Positions 19,888 to 29,150 of a stretch of DNA of 52,005 nt are shown here, piece after piece. This DNA is from Rhodocyclaceae bacterium. GTDB lineage: Bacteria; Pseudomonadota; Gammaproteobacteria; Burkholderiales; Rhodocyclaceae. A program made the position numbers and the translations under genes. Positions within the stretch are counted from its first letter, which is position 1. Each line of letters begins with the position of its first letter. Under the pieces are notes generated by a model. It had not been told where the DNA came from. It was given only the letters and a program-made list of their open reading frames with translations, and ran no database searches. Location of the stretch: contig JAEUNL010000025.1 of NCBI GenBank assembly GCA_016791115.1, forward strand, positions 1 to 52,005, written 5' to 3'.

Positions 19888-21369
19888 TTACATCGGATAG
19901 GGGTCGAGTTCGAACTGGAACAGTTCGACTGCCGCGGTCTGCAAATCGAGCGAGATCAGCCGACCCTGGGTAACATAAACGTGGCCGGTCTGCGCCACCA
20001 TCACGAAGCGGCGCGATGTGTAGGTGCCCGCCGGGGCGAGTATCGCGAATTTCGGCCGCAGCGCCGGCACGGCAGGCAGCAGCAGTGCCTGGCGCAGTCC
20101 GCGCTCGCCGCCCGGACTGCCGGCGCGAAACGCGATTTCCACCGCCTGGGCGCCATTGCTCAACACCTGCAGGCCGAGTTCGACATGCGCCGGGTTGTCG
20201 CTACGTGACCAGCGTATCAGGCAGATCACCCATGCTTCGCTGTCTTCCGCGCGCAGCGCGAGCACGCCGCCGGAGACGATGCCCTCGATATGGCCACCGA
20301 CGTGCATGATGGCGAAGCCGCCGGCGCTTTCGTTGACCACCATCCATTCCGACAATTGCGGTGTTTCGCCAGGCGTGTCTGCCTCGGTGGCGAGCAGGCG
20401 GCGAATCTCGGGCAGGCCAATGCAAACCGATACGCGATAGTTGTTGCGCCGCCGTGACAATCGGCGGCGGTGAGCGTTCGAGAACTGGTCCGCCACACGG
20501 CGCAACAGTGAGGCAACCGAGGCTTCGCACTCTGCGGCACCGGCGTGATCTTCCTGCTCAGGCGCGAGCAGCGCAGCCGTTGCCAGTGCATGCGAGGCCA
20601 GCGGCCCGAGGGAAAAGGTGACGATGCCGCTGCGCGACGGCGGCGCGCGGCGGCCGAACTGGCGCGGCGGCTGATCCAGGTCGAAATCGAACCAGAACCA
20701 GGTCTCGTCTGCACTTGCCGGCGGGGTCTCGTGCAGAACGATGGGAATCATGGTTTCGTCGAGCCAATCGACCGCCTCGCCGATCTCGCCCGCCGAAAGG
20801 TGCTGCGGCGCGAGGCAACTGAGCGCGAGCAGCCGCACGAATATCAGCTTCGCCTTCTGCGCCGCCTCCTGCTCGAGGCTGTCGTGGGAGGCATGGGCCA
20901 GGCTGCGGTATATTTCGCCGGCGCACAGCCACATGCCCGACGGCACCGTCGCTCCGGCGAGTACGGCGACCTCGAAGCGGCGATACAGTGCGAGCAGGCC
21001 GGCGCGCGCCGAATCGGCATGGCGCAGGGATTTCAGGGCACGCAGGTGGCAGCGCGAAAGTTGATCGAGAAGTTCAGCGGCTTCGGTAGAGCGCGCGCGT
21101 GCATCGCGCGCCAACGGCAGCGCGATCTCGCGCAAACCGGGGCGCAGGCGCTGCAGGGCGTTGTGGCTCAACACGTCGGCCCGGGCGAGCAGGCTCATGT
21201 GTCGAACGTCGAGCGGAAGCTGCTCCAGTTGGGCCAGACACGTGCGCAGCCGCGGCAGGTCGACGAAGCCGGGCACGGCCGATGCCGACTCCAGCCACGC
21301 GGACAGGTTCGCGATTTCGTCTGCAGGCGTGTCCAACATGAATGAATTGATTGGCCGGGCGGTACCCAA
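19888..21369 (-). CDS. Large PilZ-like domain protein (probable c-di-GMP receptor)
   Basis: 493 aa, no signal peptide or membrane segment. Residues ~1-320 are a helical region I do not recognise. From about residue 310 a PilZ-like pattern appears: RRRNNYRVSVCIG (arginine-rich loop) followed at ~70 residues by NESAGGFAI (the (D/N)xSxxG motif), both needed for cyclic-di-GMP binding, then a beta-rich tail ending FELDPYPM. It stands alone between the YihY gene and the rpsP operon. The first in-frame ATG (21369) gives MGTARPINSFMLDTPADE; the second at residue 11 is equally plausible. The large N-terminal region is longer than in simple PilZ proteins. Confidence 0.75.
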   Translation of the reverse strand: MGTARPINSFMLDTPADEIANLSAWLESASAVPGFVDLPRLRTCLAQLEQLPLDVRHMSLLARADVLSHNALQRLRPGLREIALPLARDARARSTEAAELLDQLSRCHLRALKSLRHADSARAGLLALYRRFEVAVLAGATVPSGMWLCAGEIYRSLAHASHDSLEQEAAQKAKLIFVRLLALSCLAPQHLSAGEIGEAVDWLDETMIPIVLHETPPASADETWFWFDFDLDQPPRQFGRRAPPSRSGIVTFSLGPLASHALATAALLAPEQEDHAGAAECEASVASLLRRVADQFSNAHRRRLSRRRNNYRVSVCIGLPEIRRLLATEADTPGETPQLSEWMVVNESAGGFAIMHVGGHIEGIVSGGVLALRAEDSEAWVICLIRWSRSDNPAHVELGLQVLSNGAQAVEIAFRAGSPGGERGLRQALLLPAVPALRPKFAILAPAGTYTSRRFVMVAQTGHVYVTQGRLISLDLQTAAVELFQFELDPYPM

Positions 21370-21472
21370 TGGCGAATTCTAGGGCAAAGTTTGTGTGCCC
21401 CACCCTGATGTGCTTCACGGCGCCGATGCGGCGGACTTGAGCGGTCACTAATGCCTCGGTATCCGGAAATTC

Positions 21473-21501
21473 TTGTTTTGGCTGGCTTCGTCTCGTATAA
21501 T
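21473..21501 (+). promoter_or_regulatory. Strong sigma70 promoter of the rpsP operon
   Basis: TTGTTT (21473-21478), 17-bp spacer, perfect TATAAT (21496-21501). It predicts a leader of about 110 nt before rpsP, unusually long for this compact region and containing a perfect anti-SD match. Confidence 0.7.
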
Positions 21502-21508
21502 CGCGGGT

Positions 21509-21617
21509 TTTTCCCGGCCGGGAACAAACTGCGGCGGGCGTCGGCTGCGCAAGGAGGGGTTCTCCCGCTCTGAAAGCGTCTCGGACCTGCACGCAATACT
21601 TCGTTAGGAAAATTGTC
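21509..21617 (+). promoter_or_regulatory. Long 5' leader of rpsP with a decoy Shine-Dalgarno
   Basis: Between promoter and rpsP lies a hairpin CCCGGCCGGG and, at 21551-21557, AAGGAGG, a perfect match to the 16S anti-Shine-Dalgarno with no start codon behind it. GGAG there can pair with the nearby CTCC. The true ribosome site is the AGGA about nine bases before the ATG. May be an S16 or other autoregulatory leader; inference only. Confidence 0.35.
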
Positions 21618-21866
21618 ATGGTCGTAATCCGTCTTGCCCGCGGCGGCGCCAAGAAGCGCCCGTTCTACAACATTGTTGCTGCCGACTCGCGCAACCGCCG
21701 CGACGGCCGCTTCATCGAGCGTGTCGGGTTCTACAACCCGATGGCCGAAAAGGATGGCCTGCGCGTGAACATGGAGCGCATCGCGCACTGGGAACAGAAC
21801 GGCGCACAGCTCTCGCCCACCGTGGCCCGCTTGGTCAAGCAGGCCAAGGGTGCCATCGCCGCCTAA
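21618..21866 (+). CDS. rpsP: 30S ribosomal protein S16
   Basis: 82-aa small-subunit protein needed for 30S assembly. [20 protein letters not shown] and [19 protein letters not shown] are the standard S16 N-terminal motifs. First gene of the classic rpsP-rimM-trmD-rplS operon; rimM follows after 15 bases. Confidence 0.98.
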   Translation: MVVIRLARGGAKKRPFYNIVAADSRNRRDGRFIERVGFYNPMAEKDGLRVNMERIAHWEQNGAQLSPTVARLVKQAKGAIAA

Positions 21867-21881
21867 GGCTGCGAGCGACGC

Positions 21882-22409
21882 ATGATCGTGCTGGGGCGGA
21901 TTACCGCTCCGTATGGTGTCCAGGGCTGGGTCAAGCTGCACGTCTTCGGTGACGATCCGCTCGCCCTGAAAGAATTGCCGGGCTGGTGGCTGAGCGCCAA
22001 CCCGGATGCCACCGAAGGCTGGAAAGAGGTCGCGCTCGAAGCGCTGCGCGAGCAGGGTGGCTCGGTCGTGGCCCGCCTTGCGGGTGTCGCGGACCGCACC
22101 GCCGCCGAGAAGCTGAAAGGCCTCTACATCGGTGCGCCGCGCGAAGTGCTGCCGGCGACGGCAGAAGACGAGTTCTACTGGGGCGACCTGGTCGGGCTCG
22201 CGGTGGTCAACGAGCAGGGTGAAACGCTGGGCAAGGTCAGCGGGCTGCTCGAATCCGGCGCCCACGACGTGCTCGTCGTGCAGGATGCGGATGTGGCCAC
22301 GCAGGACGGAAAGACGCGGGAGCGCCTGTTGCCGTTCGTGGCCAAGGTGATCCGCAAGGTCGACGTGGCGGGCGGCACGGTCCGCGTCGATTGGGAGCGC
22401 GACTGGTGA
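21882..22409 (+). CDS. rimM: 16S rRNA processing protein RimM
   Basis: Assists 16S maturation and 30S head assembly by binding S19. 175 aa. N-terminal RimM beta-barrel begins [22 protein letters not shown]; the linker has [12 protein letters not shown], and the C-terminal PRC-barrel contains [19 protein letters not shown] and [13 protein letters not shown]. Start and spacing match the operon. Confidence 0.97.
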   Translation: MIVLGRITAPYGVQGWVKLHVFGDDPLALKELPGWWLSANPDATEGWKEVALEALREQGGSVVARLAGVADRTAAEKLKGLYIGAPREVLPATAEDEFYWGDLVGLAVVNEQGETLGKVSGLLESGAHDVLVVQDADVATQDGKTRERLLPFVAKVIRKVDVAGGTVRVDWERDW

Positions 22410-22423
22410 GCGGGCGCCGAGCG

Positions 22424-23173
22424 ATGCAGATCGACGCCATCACGCTGTTCCCGGAGATGTTCGTTGCACTGACCGGTTCCGGGATTACCCGCCGGGCAGT
22501 CGAGCGCGAGTTGTGGAAGCTGCGCTGCTGGAATCCGCGCGATTTCGCCAGCGACAACTACCGCACGGTCGATGATAGGCCCTACGGCGGCGGGCCGGGC
22601 ATGGTGATGCTGCCGGAGCCGCTGGAAAAGGCGATCGACGCCGCAGTATCGGCGCAGAAGCAGGAAGGGGCGGCAGGGCGGGTGATCTGCCTTTCGCCGC
22701 AGGGGCGGCCGCTGACCCACAAACGGATCTGCGAATTGGCGTCCGAGCCCGCGCTGGTGTTGTTGTGCGGGCGCTATGAAGGCATCGACGAGCGGCTGAT
22801 AAGCCGTTGCGTGGATGACGAGATTTCCCTGGGAGACTTCGTGCTCTCGGGCGGCGAGATCGCTGCGATGGCGTTGATCGACGCGATCGTCAGGCAGTTG
22901 CCTGGCGCGCTCAACGATGCCGAGTCAGCGGTGCAGGAGTCGTTCGCCGACGGCCTGCTCGACTGTCCGCACTACACGCGGCCGGAAGAGTATGAGGGCG
23001 AGCGCGTGCCGGATGTGTTGTTGTCCGGCCATCACGCCCGGATACGGCGCTGGCGGCTCAAGCAGTCGCTGGGTCGGACATGGTTGCGGCGCCCGGAGTT
23101 GCTTGCCGGACGCGAGTTGACGAAGGAAGAAGCCGCATTGCTCGCTGAGTTCAAGCAGGATGGCGGCGATTAG
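22424..23173 (+). CDS. trmD: tRNA (guanine-N1)-methyltransferase
   Basis: Methylates G37 of tRNAs to prevent +1 frameshifting. 249 aa from ATG 22424 ([13 protein letters not shown]). SPOUT trefoil-knot motifs: [27 protein letters not shown] and [14 protein letters not shown], with C-terminal [11 protein letters not shown]...[14 protein letters not shown] at 22406 overlapping the rimM stop (GTGA) would add six residues and might couple translation; the ATG gives the usual N-terminus. Confidence 0.97.
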   Translation: MQIDAITLFPEMFVALTGSGITRRAVERELWKLRCWNPRDFASDNYRTVDDRPYGGGPGMVMLPEPLEKAIDAAVSAQKQEGAAGRVICLSPQGRPLTHKRICELASEPALVLLCGRYEGIDERLISRCVDDEISLGDFVLSGGEIAAMALIDAIVRQLPGALNDAESAVQESFADGLLDCPHYTRPEEYEGERVPDVLLSGHHARIRRWRLKQSLGRTWLRRPELLAGRELTKEEAALLAEFKQDGGD

Positions 23174-23312
23174 GCCGCAGGGCGGGCCGAGGCGGCGCAA
23201 GCAGGTTTAGGCGGGGTCGTGCGAGGGCATCGATCCTTTTTCGAAGAAAGTCGTGCATCACCCGCGGGTGCTCTGCACGCAAGGCCAAGCGCCATTGCAT
23301 CAGGAGCTGGAA

Positions 23313-23708
23313 ATGAATCTGATCGATCAACTCGAACAGGAAGAAATCGCCCGTCTGGGCAAGAGCATCCCCGAGTTCGCCCCGGGCGACACCGTGGTGG
23401 TCAACGTGAATGTGGTCGAAGGCGAGCGCAAGCGCGTCCAGGCTTACGAGGGCGTGGTCATCGGCCGGCGCAATCGCGGCTTGAACTCGAGCTTCATCGT
23501 GCGCAAGATCTCGTCGGGTGAAGGCGTGGAGCGGACGTTCCAGCTCTATTCGCCGCTGATCGCAAGCATCGAAGTCAAGCGCAAGGGCGACGTGCGCCGT
23601 GCCAAGCTCTACTACCTGCGCGAGCGTTCGGGCAAGTCGGCGCGCATCAAGGAAAAGCTCGTCAAGTCCGGCCTCAAGGCGGCGGTGGCGGCACCGGCCG
23701 CCGAATAA
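23313..23708 (+). CDS. rplS: 50S ribosomal protein L19
   Basis: 131 aa; sits at the 30S-50S interface. [44 protein letters not shown] and [26 protein letters not shown] are the standard L19 segments. AGGAG lies a few bases before the ATG. The C-terminal alanine-rich tail is slightly longer than in E. coli. Last gene of the operon before a strong terminator. Confidence 0.97.
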   Translation: MNLIDQLEQEEIARLGKSIPEFAPGDTVVVNVNVVEGERKRVQAYEGVVIGRRNRGLNSSFIVRKISSGEGVERTFQLYSPLIASIEVKRKGDVRRAKLYYLRERSGKSARIKEKLVKSGLKAAVAAPAAE

Positions 23709-23723
23709 GCGCGGCACAAACGA

Positions 23724-23757
23724 AAAACAAACGGGGCCTTGCGGCCCCGTTTGTTTT
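23724..23757. terminator. Strong bidirectional intrinsic terminator
   Basis: A perfect 15-bp stem (AAAACAAACGGGGCC/GGCCCCGTTTGTTTT) with loop TTGC between convergent rplS and folE2. The T-rich end on the plus side and the matching A-rich end for minus transcripts make it function in both directions. Confidence 0.85.
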
Positions 23758-23774
23758 GTTGCCGGAAGATCGGG

Positions 23775-24581
23775 TCAGCCCTTTGCCTTGTCGCGCTCGA
23801 TCAGGGCGTAGGCGGAGTGGTTGTGGATCGACTCGAAGTTCTCGCTCTCGACCACATAGGCCTCGATGCGGTCGTCGCGGTTGAGTACGCCGGCGATGTC
23901 GCGCACCATGTCCTCGACGAATTTCGGGTTGTCGTAGGCGCGTTCCGTGACGAACTTTTCGTCCGGACGCTTGAGCAGGCCATACAGCTCGCACGAGGCT
24001 TGGGACTCGGCGATGTCGATGATGTCCTCGATCCAGACGAAACCCTTGGTGGAGGCCGTGATCGTCACGTGCGAGCGCTGGTTGTGCGCACCGTACTCGG
24101 AGATCTTCTTGGAGCACGGACACAGGCTGGTGACCGGAATGACGACCTTCATGCGGAATGTGTACTCGCTGCCGGGACCAATTTCGCCGATGAAGATGAC
24201 TTCGTAATCCATCAACGCCTTGACGCCGGACACTGGCGCCGCCTTGTTGACGAAGTACGGGAAGCTCATCTCCACGTGGCCGGTTTCGGCTTCCAGGCGC
24301 TTGACCATCTCACGCAGCATCGGCTCGAAATTCTCGACCGAGATCTCGCGCTCGTGCGCATTGAGGATCTCGACGAAGCGCGACATGTGGGTGCCCTTGA
24401 AGTGATGGGGCAGTCCGACATACATGTTGAAGGTGGCGATGGTCGACTGCGCGCCGCCGCTGCGATCCATGACGCGAATCGGGTGGCGGATCGACTTGAT
24501 TCCGACCTTGTCGATGGCAAGATGGCGTTCATCCTCGGTGTTCTGGACGTCGGGAATCGCGGATTTGTCTCGTACGTTCAT
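23775..24581 (-). CDS. folE2: GTP cyclohydrolase FolE2 (type IB)
   Basis: Converts GTP to dihydroneopterin triphosphate, first step of folate (and queuosine precursor) synthesis; the FolE2 form is metal-flexible and replaces or backs up zinc-dependent FolE. 268 aa from ATG 24581 ([14 protein letters not shown]). Diagnostic motifs: [38 protein letters not shown] with the metal-binding Cys, [11 protein letters not shown], and IHNHSAYA near the C-terminus. Ends at the shared terminator. Confidence 0.95.
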   Translation of the reverse strand: MNVRDKSAIPDVQNTEDERHLAIDKVGIKSIRHPIRVMDRSGGAQSTIATFNMYVGLPHHFKGTHMSRFVEILNAHEREISVENFEPMLREMVKRLEAETGHVEMSFPYFVNKAAPVSGVKALMDYEVIFIGEIGPGSEYTFRMKVVIPVTSLCPCSKKISEYGAHNQRSHVTITASTKGFVWIEDIIDIAESQASCELYGLLKRPDEKFVTERAYDNPKFVEDMVRDIAGVLNRDDRIEAYVVESENFESIHNHSAYALIERDKAKG

Positions 24582-24672
24582 GGTCTCTTTCAGGGATGAC
24601 CCGGCGTGGTCGCCGGTTGTCGTTGTCGCACTCCCTCGTTTGCTTGACCGAAGTCTAACATTCCCGACTTTT

Positions 24673-26559
24673 CTACTCAACTTTATCCAATAGCTTGGCG
24701 CGCACGCTTGCCACGATGCCGTCGCGGTCCAGTCCGATGGACGCAAGCAGCTGTGCCTGGTCGCCATGGTCGATGAACTGGTCCGGCAGGCCGAGGCGCA
24801 GCACCGGTACCCGCAGACCCATGTCGCCCAGTGCGCGCTCCACCTCTGCGCCGGCACCGCCAATGATGGCGTTCTCCTCGAGCGTGACCAGCAGGTCGTG
24901 GCCTTGCGCCATCTCGCGCACCAGATCGCGGTCGAGCGGCTTGAGGAAGCGCATGTTGGCGACGGTCGCATCGAGCATCTCGCCGGCAGCCAGCGCGGGG
25001 CCGAGCATGCCGCCGAACGCAAGCAGGGCGACCTTGTTGCCGTTGCGGCGCACCTCGCCCTTGCCGACCTGCAACGTTCCCGGATCGGTGCCCGGCGCGA
25101 TGCCGAGGCCGCCGCCTCGCGGATAGCGCACTGCGGTCGGGCCGTCAAGCGAGAATGCGGTGTTGAGCATGCGGCGGCACTCGCCCTCGTCGGCGGGGGT
25201 CATGACCACCATGTTGGGGATGCAGGCAAGGTAGGAAAGATCGTAGGCGCCATGGTGGGTCGCGCCGTCTGCACCCACCAGGCCCGCCCGGTCGAGTGCG
25301 AAGACCACCGGCAGGTTCTGCAGCGCGATGTCGTGGATCAACTGGTCGTAGGCGCGCTGGAGGAAGGTGGAATAGATCGCCACGACCGGCTTCATGCCTT
25401 CGCAGGCCAGGCCGCCAGCGAAGGTGACCGCGTGCTGCTCGGCGATGCCGACGTCGAAATAGCGATCCGCGAATTCGCTGGCGAAGCGCACCATGCCCGA
25501 GCCCTCGCGCATCGCAGGCGTGATGCCGACCAGGCGCTTGTCGCTGGCCGCCATGTCGCACAGCCAGTCGCCGAAAATCTGCGTATAGGTGAGCTTGCCG
25601 CCGGCTTTTCCGGTCTGGATCCCGGCCTGGCGATCGAACTTCGAGACGCCGTGGTAGAGCACCGGGTCGGCCTCGGCAAGCTTGTAACCCTGCCCCTTGC
25701 GCGTGATCACGTGCAGGAATTGCGGGCCGCGAAGTTCGGCGAGATTGCGCAGCGTCGGTACCAGCGCGTCGAGATCGTGGCCGTCGATCGGCCCAAAATA
25801 ATGGAAGCCGAGTTCCTCGAACAGGGTGCCCGGCGAGACCATGCCCTTGACGTGTTCTTCGGCGCGCTTGGCCAGTTCGAGCAACGGTGGCGCAACCTTC
25901 AGCACCTCCCTGGCGCCGCGCCTCGCGGTATTGAATGCGCGTCCCGAAAGCAGGCGGGCCAGGTACTTGTTCAGCGCACCCACCGGCGGCGAGATCGACA
26001 TGTCATTGTCGTTGAGGATCACCAGCAGGTTGGTGTCGAGCACGCCCGCGTTGTTGAGCGCTTCGAACGCCTGCCCGGCACTCATTGCCCCGTCGCCGAT
26101 CACGGCAATCGACTTGCGGTCTTCTCCGCGCGTGCGGGCGGCCACTGCCATGCCGAGCGCCGCCGAAATCGAGGTCGAGGAATGTGCCGTGCCGAAGGTG
26201 TCGTACTCGCTCTCGCAACGGCGTGGGAACCCGGAAATGCCGCCGAACATGCGCAGCCGCGCCATGTCCTCGCGGCGCCCGGTCAGTACCTTGTGCGCGT
26301 AGGTCTGGTGGCCGACGTCCCAGACGATGCGGTCCCATGGCGTGTTGAAGACGTAATGCAGCGCGACGGTCAGCTCCACCGTACCGAGGTTCGACGAGAG
26401 GTGGCCGCCGGTGCGCGAAACGGATTCGAGCAGGAATGCGCGCAGTTCCGTCGCCAGTTGCGGCAGGTCGCGCCGATCGAGCGAGCGCAGGACCTGCGGA
26501 TCGGCGACCTTGTCGAGCAGCGGATAGGCGGATTGTGAAATCTGTTGGTCGCGTTGCAT
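24673..26559 (-). CDS. dxs: 1-deoxy-D-xylulose-5-phosphate synthase
   Basis: ThDP enzyme condensing pyruvate and glyceraldehyde 3-phosphate, entry to the MEP isoprenoid pathway and to thiamine/pyridoxal synthesis. 628 aa from ATG 26559. Motifs: GGHLSSNLG (residues ~52-60), ThDP-binding [15 protein letters not shown]...[10 protein letters not shown], and the transketolase pyrimidine-domain segment around [16 protein letters not shown] with catalytic Glu. A TTG 36 bases upstream would overlap ispA and is not favoured. Third gene of xseB-ispA-dxs, 16 bp after ispA. Confidence 0.96.
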   Translation of the reverse strand: MQRDQQISQSAYPLLDKVADPQVLRSLDRRDLPQLATELRAFLLESVSRTGGHLSSNLGTVELTVALHYVFNTPWDRIVWDVGHQTYAHKVLTGRREDMARLRMFGGISGFPRRCESEYDTFGTAHSSTSISAALGMAVAARTRGEDRKSIAVIGDGAMSAGQAFEALNNAGVLDTNLLVILNDNDMSISPPVGALNKYLARLLSGRAFNTARRGAREVLKVAPPLLELAKRAEEHVKGMVSPGTLFEELGFHYFGPIDGHDLDALVPTLRNLAELRGPQFLHVITRKGQGYKLAEADPVLYHGVSKFDRQAGIQTGKAGGKLTYTQIFGDWLCDMAASDKRLVGITPAMREGSGMVRFASEFADRYFDVGIAEQHAVTFAGGLACEGMKPVVAIYSTFLQRAYDQLIHDIALQNLPVVFALDRAGLVGADGATHHGAYDLSYLACIPNMVVMTPADEGECRRMLNTAFSLDGPTAVRYPRGGGLGIAPGTDPGTLQVGKGEVRRNGNKVALLAFGGMLGPALAAGEMLDATVANMRFLKPLDRDLVREMAQGHDLLVTLEENAIIGGAGAEVERALGDMGLRVPVLRLGLPDQFIDHGDQAQLLASIGLDRDGIVASVRAKLLDKVE

Positions 26560-26575
26560 GTTGTCCGGAGCGCGC

Positions 26576-27469
26576 TCAGAAACGTCGAGCGACAATGAAT
26601 TGCGTCAATTCGGCGAGCCGTTGCGCGCTAGGGCCGAACGGTTCGAGTGCAGCGAGGGCCTGCGCCTTCAGTTCGTCGGCCATCTCGCGAGCACGTCCGA
26701 TGCCCAGGATGCTGACATAGGTGGGTTTGTTCTGCGCGGCGTCCTTGCCGGCCGTCTTGCCGAGCGTCGCGGAGTCTGCTTCGGCATCGAGGATGTCGTC
26801 TACCACCTGGAACAGCAGGCCTGCACGCTTTCCGAAATGGTCGAGGCGGTCCTGTCCGTCCGCGTCGACATTGCCGCAGGCCGCGCCCAGCTGTACCGCC
26901 GACCGGATTAGCGCGCCGGTCTTGTGGATGTGCATAAACTCGAGTTCTTCGACGGAGAGGGGCTTGCCGACGGCGTCGAGATCGATCGCCTGGCCGCCTG
27001 CCATCCCGCGCGAACCGGACGCGCGAGCGAGCAGCGAGACGAGTTCCATCTGTCGCGCCGGATCGTCGCACAGGCGGCCTTCGGCGAGCACGCCGAAGGC
27101 CAGTGTCTGCAGGCTGTCACCGACGAGCAGGGCGGTTGCCTCGTCGTACTCGACGTGCGTCGTCGGCTTTCCGCGTCGCATGCTGTCGTCATCCATGCAG
27201 GGCAGGTCGTCGTGTACCAGCGAGTATGCGTGGATCAGTTCCACCGCGCAGGCGACAGTTTCCAGTCGAAGGGGGTCGGCTTTCGCAAGCTCGCCCGCCG
27301 CGAAAGCGAGCAGCGGGCGCACGCGCTTGCCGCCGCCGAGCACGCTGTAGCGCATAGCCTGATGCAGCCGCGTTGGCGCGACGTCGGACGGCGGGAGGCA
27401 ACGTTCCAGCGCATGCTCGACGCGGGCCTGGATGTCTGCCATCCATTGCGGAAAGGATTGCGAACTCAT
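26576..27469 (-). CDS. ispA: Farnesyl diphosphate synthase
   Basis: Prenyltransferase making geranyl and farnesyl diphosphate from IPP and DMAPP. 297 aa. First aspartate-rich motif [12 protein letters not shown] (residues ~82-93), second [10 protein letters not shown] (~223-232), plus [10 protein letters not shown] and the typical C-terminal region. Small side chains before the first DDxxD fit a short-chain product. Between xseB and dxs, 16-bp gaps on both sides. Confidence 0.96.
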   Translation of the reverse strand: MSSQSFPQWMADIQARVEHALERCLPPSDVAPTRLHQAMRYSVLGGGKRVRPLLAFAAGELAKADPLRLETVACAVELIHAYSLVHDDLPCMDDDSMRRGKPTTHVEYDEATALLVGDSLQTLAFGVLAEGRLCDDPARQMELVSLLARASGSRGMAGGQAIDLDAVGKPLSVEELEFMHIHKTGALIRSAVQLGAACGNVDADGQDRLDHFGKRAGLLFQVVDDILDAEADSATLGKTAGKDAAQNKPTYVSILGIGRAREMADELKAQALAALEPFGPSAQRLAELTQFIVARRF

Positions 27470-27485
27470 CTGCGCGACAGGCTGG

Positions 27486-27740
27486 CTAATTTGCGGAGCT
27501 TGCGCCGCTTCGCGGCAGATCCTTGAGCACGCCGGCTTCGAGTACCTGTACCTTCTGTTCGGCGGCGGCCAGCGTCTCCTGACAGAAGCGAAGGAGATCT
27601 GCCCCCCGCTGATAGGCAGCGAGCGACTGTTCGAGGGTGAGCTTGCCGCCTTCCATGCCCTGCACGATGCTTTCCAGCTCGCTCATTGCGGACTCGAAGG
27701 ATTCGGTAACGACAGGGGGGGCGGGTGGCGACTTGGCCAT
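27486..27740 (-). CDS. xseB: Exodeoxyribonuclease VII small subunit
   Basis: 84-aa helical subunit of the XseAB single-strand DNA exonuclease. SFESAMSELESIVQGMEGGKLTLEQSLAAYQRGADLL is the full family core. ATG at 27740 gives MAKSPPAPPV; the longer frame upstream crosses the promoter region. First gene of xseB-ispA-dxs, an order conserved in many proteobacteria. Confidence 0.95.
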   Translation of the reverse strand: MAKSPPAPPVVTESFESAMSELESIVQGMEGGKLTLEQSLAAYQRGADLLRFCQETLAAAEQKVQVLEAGVLKDLPRSGASSAN

Positions 27741-27767
27741 GGGAAGGGCGAGGACGGCTAAACGCGA

Positions 27768-27797
27768 AAAATAGCCGATTTTCGTGCTACCGGTCAA
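27768..27797 (-). promoter_or_regulatory. Possible sigma70 promoter of xseB-ispA-dxs
   Basis: On the minus strand TTGACC (27792-27797), 18-bp spacer, TATTTT (27768-27773), 27 bases before the xseB ATG. The 186-bp divergent gap also serves the Rieske gene, for which a TAGAAT box near 27808 is a weak -10 candidate. Confidence 0.4.
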
Positions 27798-27926
27798 ACC
27801 GGGGAGGGGGTAGAATCCCCGTCCCCGTTGCGATTGGTCCCCCGACGAAGGGTCCGGCAACAGGGCAAATCGTTATCTCCCGGATGGTTTCCGGCTTTCG
27901 GTGATTTCTATTGGAGGTTGGGGATT

Positions 27927-29030
27927 ATGTCTGATATCCAGTCCGATGCGCATCTCGCGCCAGCTGCCTCGCAGTTGCCGGTTTCCTGGTATTTCGATGA
28001 ACAGCGTTTCGAACTGGAGAAACGACTTCTCTTCGATGGCGGTCCGGGGTACGTCGGCCACGCGCTGATGGTGCCCGAAGTCGACAGCTACCACACCCTC
28101 GAATGGATGGATCACGCGAAAATGCTGATCCGGCGCGAGGATGGCGTGGATCTGATGTCGAACATCTGCCGCCACCGCCAGGCGATCATGCTGCAGGGTG
28201 CGGGAAAGGCGACCAACATCGTCTGCCCGGTGCACCGCTGGACGTACGGCAAGCAGGGCGAGTTGCTGGGAGCGCCGCACTTTCCGCAGAACCCGTGCCT
28301 GCATCTGAACAAGCAACGCCTGCAGAACTGGAACGGCCTGCTTTTCCGCGGGCCGCGGGATCCGCAGAGCGATCTCGCCGGCATGCAGGTGGCGCGCGAC
28401 CTCGACTTCACCGGTTATCAGTTGCACAAGGTCGTGATGCACGAGTGCAACTACAACTGGAAGACCTTCATCGAGGTGTATCTCGAGGACTACCACGTCG
28501 AACCCTTCCATCCGGGGCTCGGCAGGTTCGTCACCTGCGACGACCTTTCATGGCAGTTCGGCGAACAGTACTCGGTGCAGCGTGTGGGCATCAACAACCG
28601 GCTGGCGCGCGCCGGCACGCCGACGTACGACCGCTGGCACAAGGCCGTGCTCGAGTACTACGGCGGCGAGATTCCGCCCCACGGTGCGATCTGGCTGACC
28701 TACTACCCGAACATCATGGTCGAGTGGTATCCGCACGTACTGGTCGTCAGCACGCTGCAACCGGTCTCGCTGAACAAGACGATGAACGTGGTCGAGTTCT
28801 ATTACCCCGAGGACATCGCGCTGTTCGAGCCGGACTTCGTCGATGCCGAGCAGGCCGCCTACATGGAGACCGCGATCGAGGACGACGAGATCGGCGAGCG
28901 CATGGATCGGGGCCGCCTTGCCCTGCACAAACTGGGTACGTCAGAGGTCGGGCCTTACCAGTCTCCGATGGAGGACGGCATGCAGCATTTCCACGAGTGG
29001 TACCGACGCAACATGGCGCCGCATCTGTAA
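27927..29030 (+). CDS. Rieske non-heme iron oxygenase, alpha subunit
   Basis: 367 aa. The Rieske [2Fe-2S] ligands CRHRQ...CPVHRW (residues ~80-100, C-x-H-x16-C-x2-H) are intact. The catalytic domain carries the mononuclear iron histidines in EVYLEDYHVEPFHPGL (~181-196) with the distal aspartate further on. The fold is the aromatic-ring-hydroxylating dioxygenase type, but no ferredoxin, reductase or beta subunit gene is adjacent, so the electron donors lie elsewhere. Substrate unknown. Placement beside xseB-ispA-dxs, from my recollection conserved in other betaproteobacteria, suggests a housekeeping rather than degradative role (inference). ATG at 27927 follows TTGGAGGTTGGGG. Confidence 0.88.
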   Translation: MSDIQSDAHLAPAASQLPVSWYFDEQRFELEKRLLFDGGPGYVGHALMVPEVDSYHTLEWMDHAKMLIRREDGVDLMSNICRHRQAIMLQGAGKATNIVCPVHRWTYGKQGELLGAPHFPQNPCLHLNKQRLQNWNGLLFRGPRDPQSDLAGMQVARDLDFTGYQLHKVVMHECNYNWKTFIEVYLEDYHVEPFHPGLGRFVTCDDLSWQFGEQYSVQRVGINNRLARAGTPTYDRWHKAVLEYYGGEIPPHGAIWLTYYPNIMVEWYPHVLVVSTLQPVSLNKTMNVVEFYYPEDIALFEPDFVDAEQAAYMETAIEDDEIGERMDRGRLALHKLGTSEVGPYQSPMEDGMQHFHEWYRRNMAPHL

Positions 29031-29053
29031 CATCCTTCCGGTTTTCGACCCGG

Positions 29054-29083
29054 CAAAGGGGAGCCAAGCTCCCCTTTGTTTTT
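29054..29083 (+). terminator. Intrinsic terminator of the Rieske gene
   Basis: A perfect 11-bp stem CAAAGGGGAGC/GCTCCCCTTTG with loop CAA followed by T5, 24 bases after the stop codon. A textbook Rho-independent terminator. Confidence 0.85.
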
Positions 29084-29150
29084 GGCCGCCGCCCGGGACC
29101 GACAACCCGATCCGAATCGCGCTCACGATGCCCAACCGGCCCACGCACGC

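Noticed and set aside
24766..26538. A 590-codon open frame on the plus strand opposite dxs
   Set aside because: A shadow of the real gene: high GC at third positions keeps the antisense frame open, and the protein shows no family features. Similar shadows at 25-1923, 3729-5408, 10004-11464, 2250-3536 and elsewhere were left out for the same reason.
26560..26595. TTG at 26595 as the dxs start
   Set aside because: It would overlap ispA by 20 bases and adds residues not typical of the enzyme; the ATG at 26559 suffices.
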